NCBI GenBank assembly: GCA_964514485.1
Contig: CAZEWG010000009.1
Span: 23,519 to 87,518, forward strand
DNA length: 64,000 nt
Reading direction: 5' to 3'
DNA from: JAEZAA01 sp964514485
Lineage (GTDB): Bacteria > Pseudomonadota > Gammaproteobacteria > Pseudomonadales > Oleiphilaceae
Shown here piece after piece: positions 44,206-52,409 of this stretch (within the stretch, counting starts at the first letter, position 1; every line of letters begins with the position of its first letter). Made by a program: the position numbers and the translations under genes. Under the pieces are notes generated by a model. It had not been told where the DNA came from and did no database searches. It worked only from the letters and a program-made list of their open reading frames with translations.

Positions 44206-45489
44206 TTAAGCCTGGATCATGTCTCTCAATGCTTGCGGCAATTGTGCCAGCCCGACACTCTGCTGCTCCCCTTGTTCTCGCAAGGGTTTAACCGAGGCAC
44301 TGGCTTGCTCCACTTCACTTTCACCCAAGATGACCGCGACAGCTGCACCGCTGCGATCCGCTTTTTTAATCTGGCTTTTGAAACTGCCGCCCCCACAATG
44401 CATTTGGACACGCAGCCCGGGCAGCTCGTCCCGAAGCTGTTCGGCCACTTTCAGGCCATAGGCCTCTACCAGCTCGCCGCCGACCGCAACAATATAAATA
44501 TCCGCATTGTTATTGGCGGTGGCCGGTACCAGCTGCAGGGTTTCAAGCAGCAAGACCAGTCGCTCCATCCCCATGGCGAACCCGACACCGGGTGTGGGCT
44601 TGCCACCGAGCTGTTCGACCAGACCGTCGTAGCGGCCACCGGCACAGACCGTTCCCTGGGCACCAAGACTGGTGGTCACCCACTCGAACACCGTCTTGCC
44701 ATAATAATCGAGCCCCCGCACCAGGCGCGGATTGACCCGGTACGCCACACCCGCACCATCCAGCAGGGCCAGCAGGCGATCGAAATGACGGCGGGAATCC
44801 TCATCCAGATAGTCCAGCAGCGAAGGGGCATTTTCCAGGACTGCTTGCGTACCCGGATCCTTACTGTCCAGCACCCGTAGCGGATTGGTGCTCAGACGCC
44901 GGCGGGAATCTTCATCCAGGCTATCGAACCGCTCCTGCAAATAGGCCACCAGATCATCCTTGTAGCGCTTGCGGTCCTCGCTGTTGCCAAGCGTGTTGAT
45001 CTGCAGCTCCAGATGGGAGGTCAGGCCCAACCGCTTCCACAACCGCGCGGTCATAATAATCAATTCAGCGTCGATGTCCGGACCCGGCATGCCAAAGCAC
45101 TCAACCCCGATCTGATGGAACTGGCGATATCTGCCTTTCTGGGGGCGCTCGTGACGAAACATGGGGCCGGCGTACCAAAGCTTCTGGGTCTGATTAAACA
45201 GTAGCCCATGTTCTTCCGCGGCGCGCACGCACCCGGCCGTGCCTTCAGGGCGTAGGGTCAGGCTGTCACCATTACGATCCTCGAAGGTGTACATTTCCTT
45301 TTCGACAATGTCCGTCACCTCACCGATCGAACGTTTGAACAGATCGGTCTGCTCCACAATCGGCATCCGGATCTCATCAAAGCCATAGGCCTGCAATGTA
45401 CTCCGCACGACGGACTCAATGTATTGCCAAACCGGCGTCTGGGTGGGAAGAATATCGTTCATCCCACGAATTGCTTGAATCTTGCTCAA
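44206..45489 (-). CDS. hisS: Histidyl-tRNA synthetase
   Basis: Class II aminoacyl-tRNA synthetase, 427 residues. Class II motif 1 (the GEVTDIVEKEMYTFEDRNGD region), motif 2 (RPQKGRYRQFHQIGVECFG), the histidine-specific RGLDYYGKTVFEW and motif 3 (GVGFAMGMERLVLLLE) are all present. A C-terminal anticodon-binding domain starts near residue 330. The start codon is a TTG: it is preceded by TAGGAA at good spacing, gives the family N-terminus SKIQAIRGMNDILP, and no ATG is available upstream. A weak start codon may limit expression. Confidence 0.97.
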   Translation of the reverse strand: MSKIQAIRGMNDILPTQTPVWQYIESVVRSTLQAYGFDEIRMPIVEQTDLFKRSIGEVTDIVEKEMYTFEDRNGDSLTLRPEGTAGCVRAAEEHGLLFNQTQKLWYAGPMFRHERPQKGRYRQFHQIGVECFGMPGPDIDAELIIMTARLWKRLGLTSHLELQINTLGNSEDRKRYKDDLVAYLQERFDSLDEDSRRRLSTNPLRVLDSKDPGTQAVLENAPSLLDYLDEDSRRHFDRLLALLDGAGVAYRVNPRLVRGLDYYGKTVFEWVTTSLGAQGTVCAGGRYDGLVEQLGGKPTPGVGFAMGMERLVLLLETLQLVPATANNNADIYIVAVGGELVEAYGLKVAEQLRDELPGLRVQMHCGGGSFKSQIKKADRSGAAVAVILGESEVEQASASVKPLREQGEQQSVGLAQLPQALRDMIQA

Positions 45490-45646
45490 CTGTCAGTTCC
45501 TAAAAATTCTTAACCAGGCCTGCCCGTCCCGGTTTTACCGTTCTATACCCGGGCTCACAGGCACCGCCGAGAAACCATCCAACTCCGATTGATGTCAGCT
45601 TTACCGGAGTTCACAGCTGCCACCCCAGGCTTGCATAAAATCGGCT

Positions 45647-46759
45647 TCAGCCCCGCGCGAAAACCGCGTTATCCTGTTTTTCCTTCTCCGCGACCCGTTC
45701 CCGGATCAAGCGTTCGAAGCGCTCGACCAGCTCTTCATTGGTCACTTTCTGATCCGGCTTTCCATCAATGTAGATCAGGTTGTTCGGTGTTCCGCCGGTC
45801 AGGCCGATATCAGCCTCCTTGGCTTCACCAGGGCCATTGACGACACACCCAATGACTGCCACGTCCAGAGGCATAATCACGTCCTCCAGGCGCGCTTCCA
45901 GCTCATTCATGGTCTTGATCACATCAAAGTTCTGACGTGAACAACTGGGGCAGGCAATAAAGTTAATCCCCTTGGCCCGCAGTCGCAGGCTTTTGAGGAT
46001 ATCAAAGCCCACTTTGATCTCCTCCACCGGATCCGCCGCCAGAGAAACCCGAATGGTATCGCCAATCCCATCCATCAGAAGCATGCCCAGCCCAATCGCG
46101 GACTTAACCGCGCCGGAACGGAAGCCACCGGCCTCGGTAATTCCCAGGTGCAAAGGCTGGTCGATTTGTCGGGCAATTTCCCGATAGGCCGCCACCGTCA
46201 TAAACACATCCGAGGCCTTGAGGCTGACCTTGTAGTTCTGGAAGTCATAACGATCCAGATAATCGATGTGGCGCATGGCGGACTCCACCAGCGCTTCCGG
46301 GGTGGGCTCACCATATTTTTTCTGCAGATCTTTTTCCAAAGACCCGGCATTCACGCCGATACGGATCGGAATATTACGGTCGCGGGCGGCGTCAACCACC
46401 GCCTTAACCCGGTCCTCGCGGCCAATATTACCCGGGTTAATCCGCAAGCAATCGACCCCGTATTCGGCAACTTGCAAGGCGATTTTGTAATCAAAGTGAA
46501 TATCCGCCACCAAGGGGATATTCACCCGGCTGCGAATCACTCGAAACGCTTCGGCCGCTTCCATGGTGGGCACCGACACCCGAACAATATCAGCGCCGGC
46601 ATTTTGGATGCGCTGGATCTGGGCCACCGTGGCCTCTACATCACAGGTTTCCGTATTGGTCATGCTTTGCACGGCGATGGGGGCATCCCCCCCCACTGGC
46701 ACGGAGCCCACCATGATTTGCCGTGAACGGCGTCGTTTTATGGGAGATTCATAATGCAT
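45647..46759 (-). CDS. ispG: 4-hydroxy-3-methylbut-2-enyl diphosphate synthase (flavodoxin)
   Basis: Sixth step of the MEP isoprenoid pathway, a [4Fe-4S] enzyme. The 370-residue protein has the TIM-barrel domain with VQSMTNTETCDVEAT and RINPGNIG. The C-terminal cluster domain has ligand cysteines in ACPSCSR and GCVVNGPGEA. Length and motifs are standard. It starts 12 bp after rodZ. Confidence 0.98.
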   Translation of the reverse strand: MHYESPIKRRRSRQIMVGSVPVGGDAPIAVQSMTNTETCDVEATVAQIQRIQNAGADIVRVSVPTMEAAEAFRVIRSRVNIPLVADIHFDYKIALQVAEYGVDCLRINPGNIGREDRVKAVVDAARDRNIPIRIGVNAGSLEKDLQKKYGEPTPEALVESAMRHIDYLDRYDFQNYKVSLKASDVFMTVAAYREIARQIDQPLHLGITEAGGFRSGAVKSAIGLGMLLMDGIGDTIRVSLAADPVEEIKVGFDILKSLRLRAKGINFIACPSCSRQNFDVIKTMNELEARLEDVIMPLDVAVIGCVVNGPGEAKEADIGLTGGTPNNLIYIDGKPDQKVTNEELVERFERLIRERVAEKEKQDNAVFARG

Positions 46760-46771
46760 TAGCGTCTGGCC

Positions 46772-47764
46772 TCATTGCCCTAATGTCAGTCCGGCCCGAT
46801 TGTTTCTGACCCGATAGTTGGAAAAGTCGACGGCAACTCCATTAAACCGCATGCTGGTCTCGCTCACCGCTCCGACCACCACTCTGAACGGGGCCGGCCC
46901 CTGGTGATCTAAAGTGTCACCGGCACGAAACAACCCTACCCGTCGATTCCCTTCCGCATCCGTCAGTTCAAACCAGCTATCGCCACTAAACGAAACCTCT
47001 AACCGATCTACCGGGATGGTCTGCTCGCCCTCCTCGGGCACAACCTCGGATACTTCGGGCTGAGGGCTCGCCCCGTTACTTTCCGGCGCCGTTTCATCGG
47101 CGTTGCCCACTTCAGTTTGCGGAGCGGGCTCTACGTCTTCAGCCCCGTCCACGACACCGGACGATGAGTCGCCCTGTTCCAGGCTTGGTTCGGAAGGATC
47201 AACCAGCGGGCTTTCCTCTGAAGACGCCTGCTCATCATCGTAGGCCGCTGGACGATCCACCGGCTCGGCGCCATCCGGCTCATAGTCAAAAGCGGCTTCT
47301 GGATTGGCCACCTCCGGCTCGTCAAGCGTGGGCGCGGGCTCCAGGGTAGCAGGTGCGGTATCGTTCGGCGTGAACAGCTGTTGCTGCTGGGCATACCAGC
47401 CCCCGCCAGCAACCAGAGCAATCAACGCCGCGATGCCCAGCCATTGTCCAACCCGGCGTTTCCCGGATTTCCCTGGGACCGGCTTTAGCCCGGTTTGACT
47501 TTCATCCGCAGTGCCCAACTCCCGATCCAGTTGGGCGACGATCTCATCGGCATCAAGCTGAAGGAGACGGGCGTAGGAGCGCACATAGCCCCGTAGAAAG
47601 ACCGTTCCGGGCAGAACGCCATAGCGCCCGGACTCGAGCGCCTTAATATAGCTGGCCAGGATATGAAGCCGCTCCGCGGCGTCAGCAATTGCGATGCCCT
47701 GCTGTTCTCGGGCCTGTCGCAATCGCTCACCAACTCGTCGGGGTACCTGATCTTCTTGGGGCAT
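46772..47764 (-). CDS. rodZ: Cytoskeletal/cell-shape protein RodZ
   Basis: A bitopic inner-membrane protein that links MreB to the cell-wall machinery. The 330-residue protein has an N-terminal helix-turn-helix domain (residues 9-75; VGERLRQAREQQGIAIADAA). A basic region (KSGKRR) precedes one membrane helix (about 110-128). A very acidic, Pro/Glu-rich periplasmic linker (130-255) leads to a C-terminal beta domain (LEVSFSGDSWFELTDAEG). The order pilF-rodZ-ispG is the common gammaproteobacterial one. Confidence 0.95.
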   Translation of the reverse strand: MPQEDQVPRRVGERLRQAREQQGIAIADAAERLHILASYIKALESGRYGVLPGTVFLRGYVRSYARLLQLDADEIVAQLDRELGTADESQTGLKPVPGKSGKRRVGQWLGIAALIALVAGGGWYAQQQQLFTPNDTAPATLEPAPTLDEPEVANPEAAFDYEPDGAEPVDRPAAYDDEQASSEESPLVDPSEPSLEQGDSSSGVVDGAEDVEPAPQTEVGNADETAPESNGASPQPEVSEVVPEEGEQTIPVDRLEVSFSGDSWFELTDAEGNRRVGLFRAGDTLDHQGPAPFRVVVGAVSETSMRFNGVAVDFSNYRVRNNRAGLTLGQ

Positions 47765-47776
47765 AATAATTAGGAC

Positions 47777-48559
47777 TTACTTTCTAAGATTCTTGGCTTC
47801 GGGAGATTCTGGAAAGCGGTTTCGCAACAGCAACTCCAGACTCGCTTCGGTATTTCGATCTCCCACCTCGCGCGCCAGTGTCGCGCCTAAACTCAAGCTG
47901 GTCGGACTGTGGGCGGCTCGCCCCTGACTGACCTGGTTCAGAAAACGGGAATAGTACTGCCATCCGGTGTGATATTCGCCCTGGGCGTAAAGCAACTGAC
48001 TCATCGCCAATAATACGTTCGGCGGCGGGAAACGGCTCAGGGACAACGACCGCTGATAAGCCTGTAATGCCCCTTCATAGTTTTCCATCCGTGCCTGAAT
48101 CAAGCCGATATTGGCGAAAATCTGAGCGCGGTCTTCAAAGGCGGTATCTTCCGCTGCAATTTCAAACTGACGAACCGCATCGGCAAAGCGTTCTTGCTCG
48201 TACAAAAAAGCAGCGTAATAGGTACGGCCGCGAGTATATTTACCATCAAAGCTGAGCGCTTTTTTAAACGAGCTTTCGGCCAGCTCCGGCTCGCCTTGGC
48301 GCTGATAGACCAGGCCCATCGCAGCGTGGGCGCCTGCTGATTTTGGATTGATGGCCAGCGCCCGTTCCAACCGCTGCTGGGCGGTCACGTAGTCGCCCTG
48401 CTGAATATAGGCCAAGCCTAACTGGATATGACTTTGGACAGCCTTTTCCGCATCAGCCTTGCCACTGAACGGTCCTTCCACCGTCGTCACGCAACCGGTC
48501 AGCCAAGCCAACAACAGAACACTTACCAGAGATCTTGAAACCTTAGAGAACGGGATCAT
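47777..48559 (-). CDS. pilF: Type IV pilus biogenesis lipoprotein PilF/PilW
   Basis: Outer-membrane lipoprotein that localises the PilQ secretin. The 260 residues from the ATG at 48559 have a lipoprotein signal ending WLTGC (Cys near 23) and six tetratricopeptide repeats. Examples are ARQ-like GLAYIQQGDYVTAQQRLERA, GLVYQRQGEPELAESSFKKA and the later GLIQARMENYEGALQAYQRS. A GTG three codons upstream has a closer AAGGA and is an alternative start. Synteny rlmN-pilF-rodZ supports the name and suggests that the organism makes type IV pili. Confidence 0.92.
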   Translation of the reverse strand: MIPFSKVSRSLVSVLLLAWLTGCVTTVEGPFSGKADAEKAVQSHIQLGLAYIQQGDYVTAQQRLERALAINPKSAGAHAAMGLVYQRQGEPELAESSFKKALSFDGKYTRGRTYYAAFLYEQERFADAVRQFEIAAEDTAFEDRAQIFANIGLIQARMENYEGALQAYQRSLSLSRFPPPNVLLAMSQLLYAQGEYHTGWQYYSRFLNQVSQGRAAHSPTSLSLGATLAREVGDRNTEASLELLLRNRFPESPEAKNLRK

Positions 48560-48713
48560 CCTATGCACTTTTCCTTGGAACCACTTTCAGGACATCAAGT
48601 AATTTGAGGCAACTCCTGGGCTTTGGGTCAGAGTCTGATTACTTCCAATAACTCGGTCACCAGCAACAGGGGGCGCCCCGATTTCATGATACTTCAGGCA
48701 ACCTCAGCACAGG

Positions 48714-49829
48714 TCAGGCAACATCGTCCTGACTTGTCGCAATGAGACGCTCACTGCGTCGGGTACGGTCTTCCACCCGGCCCACCAACTGGCCGCAAGC
48801 CGCGTCAATATCATCGCCCCTGGTGGTACGAATCGTGGTTACATAGCCTGCGTCACTCATCAGCTTATGAAACTGCATGATCGTTTCCCGGGACGGCTTG
48901 CGATAGTCACTGTTGGGAAACGGATTGAACGGGATGAGATTGACCTTGCAAGGCAACTGCTTCAGCAACCTGACCAGCTGGCGGGCATGCTCCGGCTGAT
49001 CATTGACGCCTGCAATCAAGGTGTACTCCACGGTAACGCGGCGCTTGTCGTCGCACTTGGCCAAATATCGGTTACAAGCATCCAGTAACTGCTGGATGGG
49101 GTACTTCTTGTTGATCGGCACTAGCTGACTGCGCAACTCATCGTTCGGGGCATGCAGGGAAATCGCCAGGGATACATCAATGACATCCCCCAGCTTATCC
49201 AGTGCTGGCACCACCCCGGCGGTACTCAGGGTCACCCGGCGCTTGGACAGGCCATAGGCGAAGTCGTCCAGCATCAGGCTCATGGCATCCACCACATTGT
49301 CGAAGTTCAACAGGGGCTCGCCCATGCCCATCATCACCACGTTTGTCACATGGCGTTTTTTGGAGGAGTCCTTCTCGCCGAAGGAGCGCTCCGCAATCCA
49401 AACCTGACCGATAATCTCGTCAGCGCTCAGGTTTCGGTTAAAACCTTGTTTGCCGGTAGAGCAAAAGCTGCAATCCAGCGTACAGCCGATCTGTGACGAA
49501 ACACAGAGCGTGCCCCGGTCACCATCGGGAATAAAAACAGTTTCAATACTGCTGCCACCCGGCATGCGCATGACCCACTTACGGGTGCCATCGTTGGAGT
49601 AATCCTGGTAGATCACCTCGGGCGGACGGATTTCAGCCACTTCCTTTAGCTTGGCCCGAAGCCCCTTGCCGACATTGGTCATCGCGTCAAAGTCGGTCAC
49701 GCCAAATTGGTGAATCCACTGCATGACCTGGGTCGCGCGAAAACGCTTCTCGCCGATCGAGACGAAAAAGTCCTCTAGCCGCTGACGGCTCATGCCAAGC
49801 AGATTGGCTTTTTCAGAAATTTGACTCAT
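48714..49829 (-). CDS. rlmN: 23S rRNA (A2503-C2) / tRNA (A37-C2) methyltransferase RlmN
   Basis: Radical SAM enzyme that methylates adenosine C2 in 23S rRNA and some tRNAs. The 371-residue protein has the cluster motif Cys116-x3-Cys120-x2-Cys123 (GCTLDCSFCSTG). The MGMGEPL segment and the C-terminal methyl-carrying Cys345 (DIDAACGQL) are present. GAGGT precedes the ATG. It follows ndk by 51 bp. Confidence 0.98.
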   Translation of the reverse strand: MSQISEKANLLGMSRQRLEDFFVSIGEKRFRATQVMQWIHQFGVTDFDAMTNVGKGLRAKLKEVAEIRPPEVIYQDYSNDGTRKWVMRMPGGSSIETVFIPDGDRGTLCVSSQIGCTLDCSFCSTGKQGFNRNLSADEIIGQVWIAERSFGEKDSSKKRHVTNVVMMGMGEPLLNFDNVVDAMSLMLDDFAYGLSKRRVTLSTAGVVPALDKLGDVIDVSLAISLHAPNDELRSQLVPINKKYPIQQLLDACNRYLAKCDDKRRVTVEYTLIAGVNDQPEHARQLVRLLKQLPCKVNLIPFNPFPNSDYRKPSRETIMQFHKLMSDAGYVTTIRTTRGDDIDAACGQLVGRVEDRTRRSERLIATSQDDVA

Positions 49830-49880
49830 AGAGACCTCGGGTTATTCACCAGGGGCGGCAAAACCGCCCCGGATAGCACA

Positions 49881-50309
49881 TCAAGAGCGCGGACAGATTT
49901 CCTCTGCACTGAAGAAGTAAGCCACTTCACGCTCAGCAGAAGCCGGAGAGTCGGAACCGTGTACCGCATTGGCATCAATAGATTGAGCGAAGTCAGCACG
50001 AATAGTTCCCGGTGCGGCTTGTTTCGGATCGGTAGCACCCATCAGCTCACGGTTTTTAGCGATGGCATTCTCGCCTTCCAGTGCCTGGATCATGACCGGG
50101 CCGGAAGTCATGAATGCAACCAGATCCGCAAAGAAACCACGCTCTTTATGCTCCGCGTAGAAACCTTCTGCCTGCTCCTTGGACAGATGAACCATTTTGG
50201 CTGCGACGATTTGCAGTCCAGCTTTTTCAAAGCGGCTATAAATTTCGCCAATAACGTTCTTGGCAACCGCATCAGGTTTGATGATAGACAGTGTACGTTC
50301 AACAGCCAT
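49881..50309 (-). CDS. ndk: Nucleoside diphosphate kinase
   Basis: Balances NTP pools by ping-pong phosphotransfer. The 142-residue protein has the active-site His117 in NAVHGSDSPASA, the N-terminal ERTLSIIKPDAV and the RPGTIRADF-like segment (here APGTIRADF). GGAGA precedes the ATG. In Pseudomonas the gene upstream would be iscX at the end of the isc operon. Here iscS itself is upstream, separated by two hairpins, one an evident terminator. Confidence 0.98.
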   Translation of the reverse strand: MAVERTLSIIKPDAVAKNVIGEIYSRFEKAGLQIVAAKMVHLSKEQAEGFYAEHKERGFFADLVAFMTSGPVMIQALEGENAIAKNRELMGATDPKQAAPGTIRADFAQSIDANAVHGSDSPASAEREVAYFFSAEEICPRS

Positions 50310-50337
50310 GTGGTTTCTCCGTTCAGTGAGTGGATAG

Positions 50338-50374
50338 GTAAAAAACTAAACCCGCGATTATACGCGGGTTTAGT
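50338..50374 (-). terminator. Terminator of iscRS with a TATAAT in its loop
   Basis: A perfect 12-bp stem (ACTAAACCCGCG/CGCGGGTTTAGT, 50345-50356 with 50363-50374) is followed on the minus strand by TTTTTT. The 6-nt loop reads TATAAT on that strand, and a second TATAAT lies just upstream (50378-50383). The terminator would end iscRS transcripts before ndk, while the hexamers could start ndk transcripts. No good -35 accompanies either one. Confidence 0.85.
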
Positions 50375-50413
50375 GAAATTATATACCGGTTCTAAATGAA
50401 CATAAGCATGCTC

Positions 50414-50432
50414 GGGCGTTGCAGTAACGCCC
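50414..50432 (-). repeat. Hairpin between iscS and the terminator
   Basis: A perfect 7-bp inverted repeat GGGCGTT/AACGCCC (50414-50420 with 50426-50432) lies in the short iscS-ndk spacer, without a U-run. Confidence 0.55.
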
Positions 50433-50471
50433 CCTTTGCCAGGCCCAACAGGCCCCGAAAACTTGGCGCCG

Positions 50472-51626
50472 TCATGCAACATTCCGCAACCGCTGCACCG
50501 CTTGGCGCACCTGCCCAATAGCGGCTTCAATCTCTTCAGCCGTGGTATAGCGTCCGAGGGAAAACCGTAGCGAACTGTGGGCCAACTCCCGGCTCAGCCC
50601 AATGCCGGTCAGCACATAGGACGGCTCAACACTGGCCGAGGTACAGGCTGAACCCGATGAAATCGCCAAGTCTTTCAGCGCCATCATCATGGACTCGCCC
50701 TCAACACCGGTAAAGGCAATGTTCAGGATACCGCAGACCCGAGGCTCAAGCGCGCCATTCAACTGAACACCGGGCAGATCCTGAACCCCTTCCCAGAGCC
50801 GATTTCGCAACTCCTGGATGCGGGCGGTTTCTTCCGCCAGCACCTGCCCGGCGATTTCAAAAGCCTCGCCCATTCCGACGATCTGATGGGTGGCCAGCGT
50901 TCCCGAACGCATCCCCTGTTCGTGCCCGCCCCCATGAATCTGTGCCGCGATCCGCACCTTCGGCTGGCGACGCACATAAAGGGCGCCAATACCTTTGGGC
51001 CCATAAACCTTATGGGCGGAGAAAGACATCAAATCGACCAGGGTATGATTCAGGTCGATGGGCAGCTTGCCCGCGCTTTGCGCCGCATCCACATGAAACA
51101 GGACGCCCGCGTCCCGGGTCAGTTGCCCAATTGCCTCGATATCGGTGACCGTTCCGAGCTCATTATTCACCTGCATCAATGACACCAGAATCGTGTCCGG
51201 ACGCAGCGCTTTCGCCACCGACTCAACGGTGATCAGGCCTTCGGCGGTCGGCTGCAGATAAGTCACTTCGTAGCCACGCTCTTCCAGGTGCTTGCAGGTA
51301 TCCAACACCGCCTTGTGCTCAATCGCCGAGGTGATGATATGACGACCTTTGTCACCATGGAACTCAGCGACACCCTTGATGGCCAGGTTATTGGATTCCG
51401 TTGCCCCCGACGTCCAGACGATCTCCCGAGGATCCGCCCCCACCAGGTTGGCCACTTGGCGCCTGGCCCGCTCCACCGCCTGCTCTGCCCGCCAGCCATA
51501 GACATGAGACCGGGACGCGGGATTGGCAAAGTTGCCGTCAAACGTCAAACACTCCACCATCTTCTCCGCCACTTGCGGGTCGACCGGTGTGGTTGCGGCA
51601 TAATCAAAATAAAGGGGCAATTTCAT
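50472..51626 (-). CDS. iscS: Cysteine desulfurase IscS, C-terminally short
   Basis: PLP enzyme that takes sulfur from cysteine for Fe-S clusters and tRNA thiolation. It has 384 residues from the ATG at 51626 (MKLPLYFDYAATTPVDP); an upstream ORF extension is spurious. His104, the PLP Lys206 (SFSAHKVYGPKG) and the persulfide Cys328 (SSGSACTSAS) align one-to-one with E. coli IscS. The protein ends at RLRNVA, exactly 20 residues before the E. coli C-terminus, and no tail-like codons follow the stop. The tail contacts IscU in E. coli. No iscU, iscA, hscB, hscA, fdx or iscX follows. It probably still serves TusA/ThiI-type acceptors or another scaffold. Confidence 0.95.
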   Translation of the reverse strand: MKLPLYFDYAATTPVDPQVAEKMVECLTFDGNFANPASRSHVYGWRAEQAVERARRQVANLVGADPREIVWTSGATESNNLAIKGVAEFHGDKGRHIITSAIEHKAVLDTCKHLEERGYEVTYLQPTAEGLITVESVAKALRPDTILVSLMQVNNELGTVTDIEAIGQLTRDAGVLFHVDAAQSAGKLPIDLNHTLVDLMSFSAHKVYGPKGIGALYVRRQPKVRIAAQIHGGGHEQGMRSGTLATHQIVGMGEAFEIAGQVLAEETARIQELRNRLWEGVQDLPGVQLNGALEPRVCGILNIAFTGVEGESMMMALKDLAISSGSACTSASVEPSYVLTGIGLSRELAHSSLRFSLGRYTTAEEIEAAIGQVRQAVQRLRNVA

Positions 51627-51697
51627 GGCATTCCGGACAGTAAGACTGGGCCGACGACAACAAACTGCCAGCCCTGGAGACATCAAGGATTAAAAAT

Positions 51698-52168
51698 TCA
51701 GGCGATTTTGACCTGTAACTTTGCTTCACTCAGACGGGTCTGCTGGCGCTCGGCAACGTTACGCACTTCTCGCTTCGACATCAGCTCGGCTAGGGTGATG
51801 CCGCTTAGGAATTCATGAATACGATCACTTAAATCAGACCAGAGATCGTGCGTTAGGCATTTATCGCCATTCTGGCAATCACCCCGTTTATTGCAGCGGG
51901 TGGTGTCCAAGGACTCGTTTACCGCATCCACAACCTGGGCCACGGAAATCTCTGCCGCGTCACGTCCCAGCCGGTATCCACCGCCCGGACCTCGCACACT
52001 GGTCACCAGATCATTACGACGCAACTTGGCAAACAGCTGCTCTAGGTAGGACAAGGAAATCCCCTGCCGCTGGGAAATATCCGCCAAGCTTACCGGCCCA
52101 TCATGAGAGTGCAATGCCAGATCGAGCATTGCTGTAACCGCATAACGCCCTTTTGTTGTCAACCGCAT
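51698..52168 (-). CDS. iscR: Fe-S cluster regulator IscR (Rrf2 family)
   Basis: A [2Fe-2S] transcription factor of 156 residues. The winged helix covers residues 1-80 (MRLTTKGRYAVTAMLDLA; QGISLSYLEQLFAKLRR). The cluster ligands Cys92, Cys98, Cys104 and His107 (RCNKRGDCQNGDKCLTH) are all present at the E. coli positions, so it can sense cluster status. It heads the two-gene iscR-iscS unit, 72 bp from iscS, and has an IscR-like box over its own promoter. Confidence 0.97.
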   Translation of the reverse strand: MRLTTKGRYAVTAMLDLALHSHDGPVSLADISQRQGISLSYLEQLFAKLRRNDLVTSVRGPGGGYRLGRDAAEISVAQVVDAVNESLDTTRCNKRGDCQNGDKCLTHDLWSDLSDRIHEFLSGITLAELMSKREVRNVAERQQTRLSEAKLQVKIA

Positions 52169-52204
52169 AATGAATCACCTAGTTTCCCTCTTTCATGGGC
52201 AAAG

Positions 52205-52237
52205 ATTATCCAATACCCCTACGGTGTAATCAACTAT
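52205..52237 (-). promoter_or_regulatory. iscR promoter with overlapping IscR type 1-like box
   Basis: On the minus strand TTGATT (52228-52233), 17 bases, then GATAAT (52205-52210) form a promoter. Overlapping it, 52213-52237 has half-sites ATAGTTGA and GGGGTAT in the 25-bp spacing of IscR type 1 sites. The left half is close to consensus, the inner right half less so. The arrangement implies autorepression by holo-IscR, as in E. coli. Confidence 0.6.
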
Positions 52238-52309
52238 ATAACCCAGCATAACAGTCAACCATGCAAGCCAAGTCACATCGGGAACCGGTAAACCACCTGA
52301 CTCGGACCA

Positions 52310-52409
52310 NNNNNNNNNNNNNNNNNNNNNNNNNNNNNNNNNNNNNNNNNNNNNNNNNNNNNNNNNNNNNNNNNNNNNNNNNNNNNNNNNNNNNNNNNNN
52401 NNNNNNNNN
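52310..52409. other. Assembly gap (100 N)
   Basis: Exactly 100 N, the usual placeholder for a gap of unknown size. It hides the 3' end of cysE and perhaps part of the iscR upstream region. Open frames running across it are artefacts. Confidence 0.99.

Noticed and set aside
50376..50471. Possible remnant of iscU between iscS and ndk
   Set aside because: No frame in the spacer resembles IscU or the missing IscS tail; the loss is clean.
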